From Stomorhina lunata (lineage: Eukaryota > Arthropoda > Insecta > Diptera > Rhiniidae): 64,000 nucleotides of DNA. The DNA lies in NCBI GenBank assembly GCA_933228675.1, contig OW121742.1, forward strand, positions 17,686,489-17,750,488. Reading direction: 5' to 3'. The notes below the pieces were generated by a model. It was not told the origin of the DNA, searched no databases, and saw nothing but the letters and a program-made list of their open reading frames with translations. Positions 53,169 through 63,772 of the stretch are shown in pieces (position 1 is the stretch's first letter; each line of letters begins with the position of its first letter). Both the position numbers and the translations under genes were made by a program.

Positions 53169-54631
53169 CAGTGTGGGAAAATACATGCTGGACCAAATTT
53201 TTAGTTATCAAAAAATTTCTATATAAAATTTTGGATATCGAACAATTTTCTTTACAAAATTTTTGGATATTGAAAAGTTTTCTTAATACAATTTTTGATA
53301 TCGAAAAATTTTCTTTATAAATTTTTTTACAACAAAAATTTCCCTTTATAAAATTTTTGACATCAAAAATTTCCCTTTATAAAATTTTTAATAACCAAAA
53401 ATTTTCTTCATAAAATTTTGAATATTGAAAAATTTTCTATATCAAGTTTTTGATATCGACAAAATTTTCTTTATAAAATTTTTGATTTCGAAAAATTTTC
53501 TGTATAAAATTTTTGATATCGAAAAATTTTCTATATAAAATTTTGGATATTGAAAAATTTTCTATATAAAGTTTTTCATATCGAAAAATTTTCTTAATAA
53601 AATTTTTCTATATCAAAAATTTTATAAAGAAAATTTTTCGATATAAAAATTTTATAAAGAAAATTTTTCGATAAAAAAACGTTTTATAAAGAAAATTTTT
53701 CGATAGAAAACATTTTATAAAGAAAATTTTTCGATATCAAAAATTTTATATAGAAAATTTTTCGATATCAAAAATTTTATGAAGAAATTTTTGCGATATC
53801 AAAAATTTTATAAAGTAAATTTTTCGATATCAAAAAGAAAATTTTTCGATATTAAAAACTTTATATAGAAAATTTTTCAATATCCAAAAATTTTATATAG
53901 AACATTTTTGGTAATTAAAAATTTTATAAAAAAAAAAATTTTCGATATCAAAGATTTTATAAAGAAAATTTCTTAATAAAATTTTTCATTATTAAAAATT
54001 TTATAAAGAAAATTTTTCGATATCAAAATTTTATAAAGAAAATTTTTCGATATCAAAAATTTTATAAAGAAAATTTTTCGATATCAAATACTTTATATAG
54101 AAAATTTTTCGAAATCAAAAATTATATATAGAAAATTTTTCGATATCACAAATTTTATAAAGAAAATTTTTCAATATCCAAAATTTTATATAAAAAAATT
54201 TTCTTAATATAATTTTTAATATCGAAATTTTTTTTTTGTATAGAAAAATTTTCGATGTCAAATATTTTAGAAAATTTTTCGATATCAAAAATTTTTTAAG
54301 GAAAATTTTTCGATATCAAAAATTTTATAAAGAAAATTTTTCGTTATCAAAAGCTTTATATAAAAAATTTTTCAATATCTAAAATTTTATTTAGAAAATT
54401 TTTCGTTATTAAAAATTTTATAAAGAAAAATTTCCGATATCAAATATTTTATATAGAAAATTTTTCGGTATTATATATTTATGGATCGAAACATTTTTTA
54501 TACAAAAATATTTGATATCTATGTAAAATTTAAGATTTTGAAAAATTTTTGTTCATAAAATTTTTGATATCAAAAAATTTCTTCATAAAATTTTTGATAT
54601 CAAAAAAAATGTTTTTTAATGCCCGACACTG
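53169..54631. mobile_element. Tc1/Tc3-like element filled with a GATATC tandem array (1.46 kb)
   Basis: The left end CAGTGTGGGAAAATACATGC, then TGGACC, resembles the Tc3-type terminus. The right end reversed reads CAGTGTCGGGCATT. Both are flanked by TA (53167-53168 and 54632-54633), as expected for Tc1/mariner target duplication. The interior is a 30-31 bp tandem array built on GATATCGAAAAATTTTCTTT with ATAAAATTTTT. Orientation flips: units read this way at about 53200-53600, as reverse complements (AAAATTTTTCGATATCAAAA) at about 53610-54480, and forward again at about 54530-54605. No transposase is present. Confidence 0.75.
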
Positions 54632-54633
54632 TA

Positions 54634-54887
54634 AATATTTTTGTAGAGGAGGAATACGATTGTATAAAAAAATTAATGAAATACACATGAATAAAAACAA
54701 AAAGAAAGGCACACGCTATAAAGTTTTTACCTCATCTGATAACAAGTGAGTTTCTTTCGTACGTAATTTCTTAGTGATCATTTTATAATAATAATACGCT
54801 AAAATACATACCGATTTTAAAATACTCTACAAGTACTTTCTTACTATCTAAAGCCCAAATATATACTAAAAAAATCAAAACTAAAAG
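54634..54887. other. Intergenic sequence, no recognisable feature
   Basis: Short AT-rich spacer between the satellite element and dispersed repeat R1. Confidence 0.3.
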
Positions 54888-55167
54888 AAAGTTGTACTGT
54901 AGTGTATTGCATTAAGATCCAAATTTATTACAATTTTATTGTTATAAATGGTTTTTAGATAAAACAATGTTGGTGGGGAAACCTTTCCTCGACGCGTTTC
55001 GTTGGTTTGTTAGGACATATCTTCAGGGGGATTACTCCTAATTCTAGACAGAGCACATTATATCTTATTTGCGGGACAGAATAAATACGAATTATTATGT
55101 TCAACGAATATCAACATAAAGCGAAGATTATCATCCGAACAGAAACACACAACATTTTTCAGTTTTA
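54888..55167. repeat. Dispersed 280-bp repeat R1, copy 2
   Basis: Colinear with 20701-20982, sharing TTGCAYTAAGATCC, AACCTTTCCTCGACGCGTTT, CTTCARGRGGATTA, CTAATTCTAGACAGA, AATAAATACGAATTATTAT and AACATAAAGCGAAGATTATY. Similarity stops at CAGTTTTA, immediately before a transposase remnant on the minus strand. Confidence 0.7.
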
Positions 55168-55254
55168 TCTTTTCTTTATTTCACAGACTTTTGTTGTTGC
55201 TTTTTTTGGCAACAAAGACAAAGGTGCTATAAAGGGAGTTAAAAAAATTCAGGG

Positions 55255-55830
55255 TGGGGCCCCATCTTGTTGGAACCACATCTCTCGATTGTCAGAAAGA
55301 GCTGGCCTTAAAAAATTTTGGACAACAACTCGATATAGCTCGCCATTTACCTTTAAACCATTTACATCGTTATCTTCGAAAAATAATGGTCCAATAATTC
55401 TTTGGGACGTAATTGCGCACCATACTCTACATTTAATTGTCTCTGATGAACCACTCTTGGGTTCTCAACTTCCCATATTCTGCAATTCTGCTTGTTTACA
55501 AACCCATTTAAATGAAAATGTGCTTCATCGGTCATTATCAGATGATGAATAAAATCATTATGTTCTTTGTCCAATTCTTGGAAGCGAACTGCATAAATTA
55601 ATCGTTCTTGGGAATCTCGTGGCTTTAGTTCTTGCACTAACTGCACCTTGTATGGGAAAATATGTAAATTTCCCTTTAATATTCTGCGTAAAGACCGCCC
55701 AGACATTTGCAGCTCAGCAGAGCGCCTTCGAGTTGATGTTTCAGGATTCTCCTCAACACTCTCCAGTACGCGTTGAATATTTGCTTCACTAATTACAGAA
55801 TGTGATCTTCCGCTTCGTGAAAGATAAGCG
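55255..55830 (-). pseudogene. Truncated Tc1/mariner-superfamily transposase
   Basis: The minus strand is open from about 55825, encoding SGRSHSVISEANIQRVLES, VEENPETSTRRRSAELQMSG (helix-turn-helix region) and MTDEAHFHLNGFVNKQNCRI (first catalytic Asp). The frame then continues to FEDNDVNGLKVNGELYRVVV and MWFQQDGAPP, which holds the second catalytic Asp. The frame stops right after DGAPP, so the third acidic residue and the C-terminus are missing. There are no frame breaks in what remains, so truncation rather than decay removed function. The family was not narrowed further. Confidence 0.7.
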
Positions 55831-56032
55831 TCGAATCATTGATTCCATAATTAATCTCCCAGATTTATTTTACAAGTCCAAGAAAAATAAAAAAAAAAAA
55901 TTAAATTAGAAAAGTTATTAGTTTTCCAAATCCCTTCGCGACTTTTGCCCCACCCTGTACAAGTTACTCATCATCACTTTTGGAATAACCGCGTGACCTC
56001 TAAGCAGACAGTATCCTGCCATGAAGGGTATA

Positions 56033-56490
56033 GTCTTCTTCTGTTATCCTTGACTCCCAGTGGAGCATAGGGCCTCAACCATCCTTTTATATCGAACTCT
56101 ATTGCGAGATTTTAGGCACACATCATTCCATGAATAGTTTGCTGATTGTAACTCCGTATCAATTGACCTTCTCCACGTTCTAGCAGGTGCACCAACACGA
56201 CGGCCGCTTCCTTGTGGATTCCAACGAAGTGTTAGTCGTGCTGGTATTTGGCCTTCGAAGTGTGTGGCCTATCCACCGCCATTTCCGTTGACATACCTCT
56301 ATAGAACAAGTGATTTGGTTTGTAGCGTTTAGCAGATCTTCATTTCTTATGCGATTTGGCCACCATATAAGAAGGATTTGCCGCAAGCATTTGTTTGCAA
56401 AGGTTTGTAGGCGCTTATCGATGGCATTTGTGCGTTTCCAAGTTTCGCAGCCGTAATACAAGATCGACTTGACATTCGAGTATAGATAGT
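56033..56490 (-). pseudogene. Non-LTR retrotransposon ORF2 C-terminus, family 2
   Basis: The minus strand encodes YYGCETWKRTNAIDKRLQTF, ANKCLRQILLIWWPNRIRNE and RKWRWIGHTLRRPN. It then reaches the 3' tail, GAGGCCCTATGCTCCACTGG followed by GAGTCAAGGATAACAGAAGAAGA. This is the same family and 3' end as 47140-48085 and the tails at 16622 and 20396. It is 5'-truncated, retaining only the region after the reverse transcriptase. Confidence 0.75.
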
Positions 56491-57171
56491 GACATTATTT
56501 AAATATCGATGATGTAAATTTTATATTTGGCAACAGGAAGTGTTACTTAAGCATGATTTTATTCATCTTTACTAATAAGTCCTTTGAATTAAGGCACTGA
56601 GTAGTGCAAAACTATATAGGTATTGTCCAGGAAGTTATGTCAAAGGTCAAGCGCCACTAGGACTGTTCATTTAGAATGTGTCTGCTGTTTTTTAAGCCTT
56701 ATACGATCTATGTGATATAGGCAGTTAACGTTGCGTAGTGCTGTGAACTTTCCGGAGTCTATGTTGTTGACGAACTTGAGTGTAATTGCAAATGGAAGTA
56801 GCAGGAAATGTCCCCTGCCCTGGTTTCTGTATTTCTCGCATCGAGAAATTTCTCACATCGAACAGGGAAATTGCAAAAAAAATATGAGTTGCCCACTAAT
56901 TGTTTCAACACACATTGTTTTTCGCATGTTTTTACTGATCGTTGAAAAAAATTCTCCATGCGAGAAATACAGAAACCAGAGCCGGGTTCCGGAACGTATA
57001 CTTAACATTAGTTGTTTTATTTACGGTAAATTAATCATACGCCTACAAGACCGCCTTAATCGATCATAAAATGGCGGATCAAACAGAAAAATACCTGGTC
57101 GGAACAAAATATCGAGAATTTGTCTAACAATCTTTCTAAATAAAAGCTTAACAATATATGCTTAAAATCGT
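56491..57171. other. Intergenic sequence with an inverted repeat
   Basis: Around 56810-56990, CCCTGGTTTCTGTATTTCTC followed by GCATCGAGAAA is echoed in reverse by GCGAGAAATACAGAAACCAG. The resulting 150-bp loop structure is suggestive of another MITE. The ORFs at 56731 (+) and 56759 (-) overlap this palindrome and lack recognisable features. Confidence 0.4.
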
Positions 57172-57311
57172 CAGCCTTATTACGGTTGTCGAATGAACGA
57201 CTTCGACTACGACAGTTAGTACTAGATTAAAGAAAACAACAACACAATTTCAATGATCTAGTACCAACTGTCGTTGTCAAAATTATAGATTCGACAACCG
57301 TAATAAGGCTG
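57172..57311. mobile_element. 140-bp palindromic MITE (CAGCCTTATTACGG ends)
   Basis: The first 23 bp (CAGCCTTATTACGGTTGTCG plus AAT) and the last 23 bp are perfect inverted repeats. The interior pairs further, as ACGACAGTTAGTACTAGAT against ACGACAGTTGGTACTAGAT. CGT flanks both sides (before 57172 and after 57311), a possible 3-bp target duplication. There is no coding sequence. Confidence 0.8.
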
Positions 57312-57557
57312 CGTGTTATCCTTTAAACAGTTTTAATTTCAAAACTTTAAATTACACAATAAGTAATTGTTTCGTGGAAAGCTTACCTGAACTTAAAATC
57401 AGTGTTTGAATTCCTACTTTAGCTACCATTTTTTTAATTACCGCTACGGCTACAGCTCCAACTTTTTGAAGTAGAAGTAGCAGTAGACGCTGTATTATTC
57501 CAAAGCATTTATATTTTTAAGCTACTGCTCCTTTTAAAAAAACAAAAACTGCAAGTA

Positions 57558-58841
57558 AAGAGTGTTCTAAAAAAATATGCATTTACTATTTTAGACAAAA
57601 TTTATCCATAGTGCAAGAAATAATTTATTTTTTGATCAAGTTAGTTTCTATAGATATGTCAGATACTATTATTTTAGAAATTATTAATTTTCAATCAAAA
57701 TGGACTGCGAAAAAAAAGTTCGTGAAAATATAATTAAAACTTTTCAAAAAAATCCGTCATGGACTTTTAAAAAAATTGCTCAAAATTTGAAAGTTGACCC
57801 TCGAACGGTTTCTAATGCCATCAGACGGTATAAGGAAAACCTGAGCATTGAAAGAAAACTTGGATCAGGGAGGAAAAAAGGTTCTACAGATATTGGTAAG
57901 GCAAAAGAAGTCGAGCGACTCTTTCGAAGAGCGCCTAACACTTCTTTAAGAAAAGCAGCTCGTACGGTGAAATGTTCTACGAATTTTGCACATAGAGTCA
58001 AAGCTTATGCTGGATTGAAGACATACAAAGTCCAAAAGGTTCCAGATCGCAATGCTATAAAGAACTTAGAAGCAAAAAAACGAGCGAAAAAATTGAAGTC
58101 TGATTTTATAAAAAAATACACCTGTTGTGTGATGGATGATGAAACATACGTACTGGCAGACTTTTCTCAACTTCCTGGTCAAGATTTTTATGTTGCTGAT
58201 AAACGGGGCAATGTTCGGCAAGAGTTTCGCACAAAAAAACAAACAAAATTCCCTAAGAAGTTTCTCGTGTGGGAAGCTATTTGCAGTTGTGGCAAAAGAA
58301 GTAAAGTATTTGTGGCATCTGGCACAATAAACACAGAAATTTATATAAAGGAGTGCCTACAAAAACGGTTGTTACCCTTTTTAAGAGAGCACAGAGTGAC
58401 TACATTTTTTTGGCCCGATTTGGCATCATGCCATTATGGAAAAAAGGCACTTGAGTGGTACTCAAAGTATAATGTCATTTTTGTACCACGAGAGGCAAAT
58501 TCACCTAACTGTCCAGAACTTCGGCCTGTGGAAAGGTATTGGGCTCTGGTAAAAAAGGAATTGAAGAACACAGGAAAGATTTCCAAGAACATGTCCGATT
58601 TTAAGCGCAGGTGGAACACATGCTCCAAAAAGGTATCAGAAGCAACTGTAAAATCTTTAATGGGAGGGTTTCCGAAAAAAGTCGATAATTTTGCAAAACC
58701 CGAGTACTAAGTAAACATTTTAATGCTAAATGATTTTGTATAATATGCCATTATATTTGCGTATTTTGTAGAGTTTTTATATTAAAAGGTTTGATTTTTA
58801 TTTAAGAAAATCCAACTACAAATTTTATTTAGAGCACTCTT
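57558..58841 (+). mobile_element. Apparently complete Tc1/mariner-superfamily element (DD37E)
   Basis: The 1284-bp element has TIRs AAGAGTGTTCTAAA (left) and AAGAGTGCTCTAAA (right, reversed) and flanking TA (57556-57557 and 58842-58843). It encloses one uninterrupted transposase frame. Joining the flanks across the TA restores the duplicated block of the surrounding foldback element (GCAAG|TA|GAAGT). This confirms the ends and shows that the insertion came after the foldback element. The structure suggests a young, possibly still mobile copy. Confidence 0.85.
57700..58710 (+). CDS. Tc1/mariner-superfamily transposase, DD37E type, intact
   Basis: Cut-and-paste transposase of 336 residues, complete from ATG to TAA. 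Residues about 5-50 form a helix-turn-helix (FKKIAQNLKVDPRTVSNAIRRY). A second DNA-binding segment follows (about 60-125), with GSGRKKGSTD resembling the GRPR-type hook. The catalytic core shows CCVMDDETY (D146/D147), FFWPDLASCHYG (D240) and CPELRPVERYW (E278). The last two are separated by 37 residues, the DD37E signature known from mosquito mariner-related elements. WALVKKEL follows as usual. No stop or frameshift is present. The gene is flanked by TIRs at 57558 and 58841 and is more GC-rich than its surroundings. Family membership by motif is firm; the exact clade needs a database search. Confidence 0.92.
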   Translation: MDCEKKVRENIIKTFQKNPSWTFKKIAQNLKVDPRTVSNAIRRYKENLSIERKLGSGRKKGSTDIGKAKEVERLFRRAPNTSLRKAARTVKCSTNFAHRVKAYAGLKTYKVQKVPDRNAIKNLEAKKRAKKLKSDFIKKYTCCVMDDETYVLADFSQLPGQDFYVADKRGNVRQEFRTKKQTKFPKKFLVWEAICSCGKRSKVFVASGTINTEIYIKECLQKRLLPFLREHRVTTFFWPDLASCHYGKKALEWYSKYNVIFVPREANSPNCPELRPVERYWALVKKELKNTGKISKNMSDFKRRWNTCSKKVSEATVKSLMGGFPKKVDNFAKPEY

Positions 58842-59801
58842 TAGAAGTTGCGGTAGACGCTGCATTATTCCGAAGCACTTATTTTTTTAAGCTACTGCTA
58901 TTTTTTAAAAAACAAAAACGGCAAGTAGAAGTAGCTCTTTGCTACTTCAACTAAAAATATTGGTAGGGGTAGAAAACAGCAAAAATATTCTATTTAATTT
59001 TTGCTTCAATTTGAAGAGTAGCCAAAATCGAAAACATTTTCCCTGGCTACTTTCTGGCTTTTCTGTAGCTACTTCTTGGCTATTTTGCAGCTATTTTTTG
59101 TTTTTTTATAAAAATAATTTATGCTTGGAGCTACGCAACACAAATATTTTCTTCTGGCTACTTATCGGCAATAATAACACCGAAGAAAGATTGTATGTTA
59201 TTTTACTTCGTTTTTTTTTTTCTCTTTTGTAATTTGTTTCACACACTCGACAAAAAAAAAACGAAAGAAAAAACGAAATAAAATATCATACGTTCTTTCT
59301 TTGTTCTTCTTATTGTCGGTGTGTAGCCAGAAGTAAATATTTGTATTGTACAGAATAAGTCATTCATGTAAAGTAACTGCAAAATAGCCAAGAAGTAGCT
59401 GCAAAGTAGCCAGAAAGTAGCCACAAAAAATATTTTCGATTTTAGCTACTCTTCAAATTGAAGCAAAAATTAAATAGAATATATTTACTGTTTTCTACCC
59501 CTACTAATATTTTTAGCTGAAGTAGCAAAGAGCTACTTTTACTTGCCACTTTTGTTTTTTGAAAAATAGCAGTAGCTTAAAAATATAAATACTTCGGAAT
59601 AATACGGCGTCTACTGCTACTTCTACTTGAAAAAGTTGGAGCTGTAGCCGTATGCAATGATTTGCTATTTATATATGAATGTAGCAGTAGAAGTAGATGG
59701 GTATTGGCTACTATTTTTCAACAATTTTGTATCTTAAAAAGTAGGTTTTTTTTCGTCGCTACAGCTACTTTTATAGTAGCCGTACAAACACTGCTTAAAA
59801 T

Positions 59802-60711
59802 ACATTATTATTAAATACATCATTGGATACAGATTTATGGCAGACCTCACCAAAACAGCAAGACCGCGAACCTGATACACAAACAGCTAGACAAACATGG
59901 AATAGACTTCCAGACAGGTATCTTAATTTGGAGGTCTAAAAAAGTCTCAAAACTTGCAAAGAGGTTATACTTCTCCTACATCTGATTAATCAACTACCAG
60001 CAGCTCATCACAAGCACAGATTCCATAAAATGCATACCACAGTAATATCCAACATTATCATTTAGATGCCATTATCTCGCATGACCTACTATCAAAACCA
60101 CTTAAAGGCGGCTTAAATCACAAAACTTAAATTAAATTATAAAGTAAACTTCAATTTAAAAACATTTTTTCCACATTTGATCTTAGTGGTGTAGGGTATC
60201 ATAAAGAGGGTCTCGATCTACTATATTACTTTCTTACTTATTTTTGTATATACATACGTATTGTTTTAATCGTTTGATATGAGGTATTATTATTGTATTT
60301 TTCAATTAAAATTCGCATAGTCTAAGATTTAAAAAACAATAATTTATGGTTTTCATGTATTTCCATTTTTTAATAAGTGTTACCACTTTGGCATTTTTTC
60401 AAGTTGCTCAACTCAGGCCTCACTTAAACTTTTAAGATACCAAGATAATTTACGCTCCTTTTAATATTTTTCCTTTTAAAATTTTAATAAGGTAGGATAA
60501 GAAAAATAAATAATTGACATTATTATTAGCTAAATATGTTTAAAAAGTCTTGGATTTATTTATTTCAAATTATTTTACACGATTAAAATTAAAAAGAAAA
60601 TGCTATTAAATTTATCGAAAAAAAATTTTCCGTATTTAGATTTTTGAGAATCAATTTGAATAATTTCAATTTAAATTACAAATCACAAATGTTTACCACC
60701 AAATATACACA
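59802..60711. other. Intergenic sequence with a DINE-like fragment
   Basis: Mostly featureless. TTGATCTTAGTGGTGTAGGG followed by TATCATAAAGAGGGTCTCGATC at about 60177-60220 resembles the end of the DINE-like copies (TTAATGGTGAAGGGTATCGTATAGTC at 50980). No gene is visible. Confidence 0.4.
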
Positions 60712-63700
60712 CAGTGTCAGACAATACATATTGGACTAAATACAAGCCAAACTTTTTTGGGTGTAAACAAAAAGTTGTTATCGACAAATTTTTATTTCAT
60801 AAAAAAAAAAAAAACTTTTGTAAATCAAAAAAAAATTCTACATAAAGTTTTTGTTACCAAAAAATGTTTGATATTGAAAAATTTTCTATTCCAAAAAATT
60901 TTCTATATAAAATTTTTTACTATCAAAAATTTTCCATATAAAATTTTTTTGTTATCAAAAATTTTTTATAGAAAATGTTTCGATATAAAAAATTTATATA
61001 GAAAATTTTTCGATATCAAAACTTTTTTGTAGAAAAAATTTTATATCGAAAAATTTTCTATAAAAAATTTTTGATATCAAAAATTCTATATAAAATTTTT
61101 CGATAACAAAATTTTTATATAATATTTTTAGACATCAAAAATTTTTCGGTATCAAAAATTTTTTCATATCGAAAAATTTTCTATCTAAATTTTTTGATAT
61201 CGATTAATTTTCTATATAAATATTTTAATATCGAATAATTTTCTATATACATTTTTTCATATCGAAAAATTTTCTTTTGATATCGAAAAATTGTTTATTA
61301 AAAATGTTTGATATTGTAAAATTTTCTATAAAAAGTTTTTGATATCGTAAAATTTTCAATAAAAAATTTTTAATACCGTACAATTTTCTATTAAAATTTT
61401 TTAATATCGAAAAATTTTCTATATAATATTTTTGATATCGAAAAATTTTCTATCTAAAATAAACAATTTTTGATATCGAAAGATTTTCAATATAAATTTT
61501 TTGATGTCGAAAAATTTCCTATATACATTTTTTTTATAATGAAAAATTATGTATCTAAATTTTTTGATATAAAAATTATCTTTAAAAATTTTTTGATAAC
61601 AAAAGTTTTATATAGAAAATTTTTGATATCGAAAATTTTTATATAAAAAATGTTTAATACTGTAAAATTTTCTATAAAAAATATTTGATATTATAAAATT
61701 TTTTATAAAAAATTTTTGATATCGTAAAATTTTCTATAAAAAATTTTTTATATCGTAAAATTTTCTATAAAAAATCTTTGATATCGAAAAATTTTCTATA
61801 TAAAATTTTTGATATCGAAAAATTTTCTATATAAAATTTTTGATATCGAAAAATTTTCTATATAAAATTTTTGATATCGAAAAATTTTCTATATAAAATT
61901 TTTGATATCAAAAAATTTTCTATAAATAATTTTTGATAACGAAAAATTTTGTACAAAAAATTGTTAATAAAAAAAATTTTCTTTGTAAAATTTTTGATAT
62001 CGAAAAATTTTTTACAAAAAATTGTTTTTTTTTTTAATTTTTAATATCAAAAAAAATTCTATACAAAATTTTTGATATCAAAAATTTTCCTATAAAAAAT
62101 TTTTGATATAGTAAAATTTTCTACAAAAAATGTTTGATATCGAAAAATTTATTAAAAATGTTTGGTATCGTAAAATTTTCTATAAAAAATTTTTGATATC
62201 GTAAAATTTTCTTAAAACATTTTTGAAATTGTCAATTTTTCTATAAACAATTTTTGATATCGAAAAATTTTCTATTCTAAATTTTTGATATCGAAAAATT
62301 GTCTATAAACAATTTTTGATACCGTAAAATTTTCTATAAAAAATTTTTTATATCGTAAAATTTTCTATAAAAAATCTTTGATATCGAAAAATTTTAATAA
62401 AAAATTTTTGATATAGAAAAATTTTTTATATCGAAAATTTTTTATATAAAATTTTTAATATCGAAAAATTGTTTATATAAAATTTTTCATATGGAAAAAT
62501 TTTCTATATAAAATTTTTGATATCAAAAAATTTTCTATAAAAAATTTTTTATATCGAAAAATTGTTTATTAAAAATGTTCGATATCGTAAAATTTCCTAT
62601 AAAAAAATTTTAATTTTAAAATTTTCTATAAACAATTTTTGATATCGTAAAATTTTCTATCAAAAACCTTTGATATCGTAAAATTTTTTATAAAAGAATC
62701 TTCGATATCGTAAAATTTTCTATAAAAATTCTTGATATCGTAAAATTTTATATAAAAAATCTTTGATATCGAAAAATTTTCTATAAAAAATTTTTGATAT
62801 ACAAAAATTTTTGATATCGTAAAATTTTCTATAAAAAATTTTTGATATCGTAAAATTTTCTTTAAAAAATCTTTGATATCGTAAAATTTTCTATAAAAAA
62901 TCTTTGATATCGAAAAATTTTCTATAAAAAATTTTTGATATAGAAAAATTTTTTATATTAAAAATTTTTTATGTAAAATTTTTGATATCGAAAACTTTTC
63001 TATATAAAATTTTTGATATATGATTATCTATAAAACTTTTTTGATATCGAAAAATTTTCTACAAAAAATTTTGGTAACGCAAAATTTTCTTTGAATAATG
63101 TTTGATATCGGAAATTGTTCTTTAAAAAATTTTTGACATCGTAAAATTTTTTTGGAATTGATTTATTTTTTTTTTTTTTCGATAGAACTTAGGTCCTCTA
63201 GTGGGACCACGGCGGTTCACATAAAAAATTTTTCTATAAAAAATCTTTGATATCGAAAAATTTTCAATAGAAATTTTTGATATAGAAAAATTTTTTGTAT
63301 CAAAAATTTTGTATGTAAAATTTTTGATATCGAAAAATTTTCTTTATTAAATTTTTAATATCGAAAAATTTTTGATATCGAAAAATTTTCTTTATAAATT
63401 TTTTGATATCAAACATTTTTTATAGAAAATTTTTCGATATCAAAAATCGTCTATATATGTAAATTTTTTGATATCAAAAATTTTATATTGTTTTTTTGAT
63501 ATCGAAAAATTTTCTATATAAATTTTTTCATATCGAAAAATTTTCTATGTAAAATTTTTGATATCGAAAAATTTTCTATGTAAAATTTTTGATATCGAAA
63601 AATTTTCTATGTAAAATTTTTGATATCAAAAAATTTTCTATAAAAAATTTTTGATATCGTAAAATTTCCAGTAAAAAGATTTTGATATCGAAAAATTTTC

Positions 63701-63772
63701 TATAAGATATAAAAAGATTTTTTATATAAAATTTTTGATATCGAAAAAATAGACATATATTGTCCGACACTG
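60712..63772. mobile_element. Tc1/Tc3-like element filled with a 31-bp GATATC tandem array (3.06 kb)
   Basis: The left end CAGTGTCAGACAATACATAT, then TGGACT, and the right end (reversed) CAGTGTCGGACAATATATGT are the same terminus as at 53169. TA follows the right end; the left flank reads CA, so one duplication base has changed. Roughly 90 units of GATATCGAAAAATTTTCTAT with AAAAAATTTTT repeat at 31 bp, exact in 61811-61911. Short orientation changes occur near 60950-61040 and 63400-63470. A poly(T)-linked insertion sits at about 63155-63221. No transposase is present; ORFs at 60757 and 63576 are repeat artefacts. Confidence 0.8.
63155..63221 (-). repeat. Retroposed fragment with poly(A) tail inside the satellite
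   Basis: Within the 31-bp array there is a foreign stretch. On the minus strand it reads GTGAACCGCCGTGGTCCCAC then TAGAGGACCTAAGTTCTATCG, followed by an A-run of about 15. GC content and lack of similarity to the array set it apart. It fits a strongly 5'-truncated, reverse-transcribed insertion of unknown source. Confidence 0.55.

Larger units (their letters stand above)
57400..59793. mobile_element. hAT-like foldback element with exact 8-bp target duplication
   Basis: The ends are CAGTGTTTG and CAAACACTG. CTTAAAAT occurs directly outside both ends (57392-57399 and 59794-59801), a perfect 8-bp target-site duplication as made by hAT transposases. The element is a long palindrome. The left arm contains GCTACAGCTCCAACTTTTT, GTAGACGCTGYATTATTCC, AAGTAGCTCTTTGCTACTTC, TAGGGGTAGAAAACAG and TTGCTTCAATTTGAAGAGTA; all recur reverse-complemented in the right arm up to 59660. 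The centre is near 59245. The left arm also has a ~100-bp internal duplication and the nested DD37E element. Without that insertion it would be about 1.1 kb. It has no hAT transposase. Confidence 0.85.

Noticed and set aside
55097..55552. 151-codon plus-strand frame
   Set aside because: It is antisense to a clearly recognisable transposase remnant and partly to dispersed repeat R1.
60757..61032. 91-codon plus-strand frame in the right-hand array
   Set aside because: Repeat-derived FLIKKIF-type sequence; no splice or start context.
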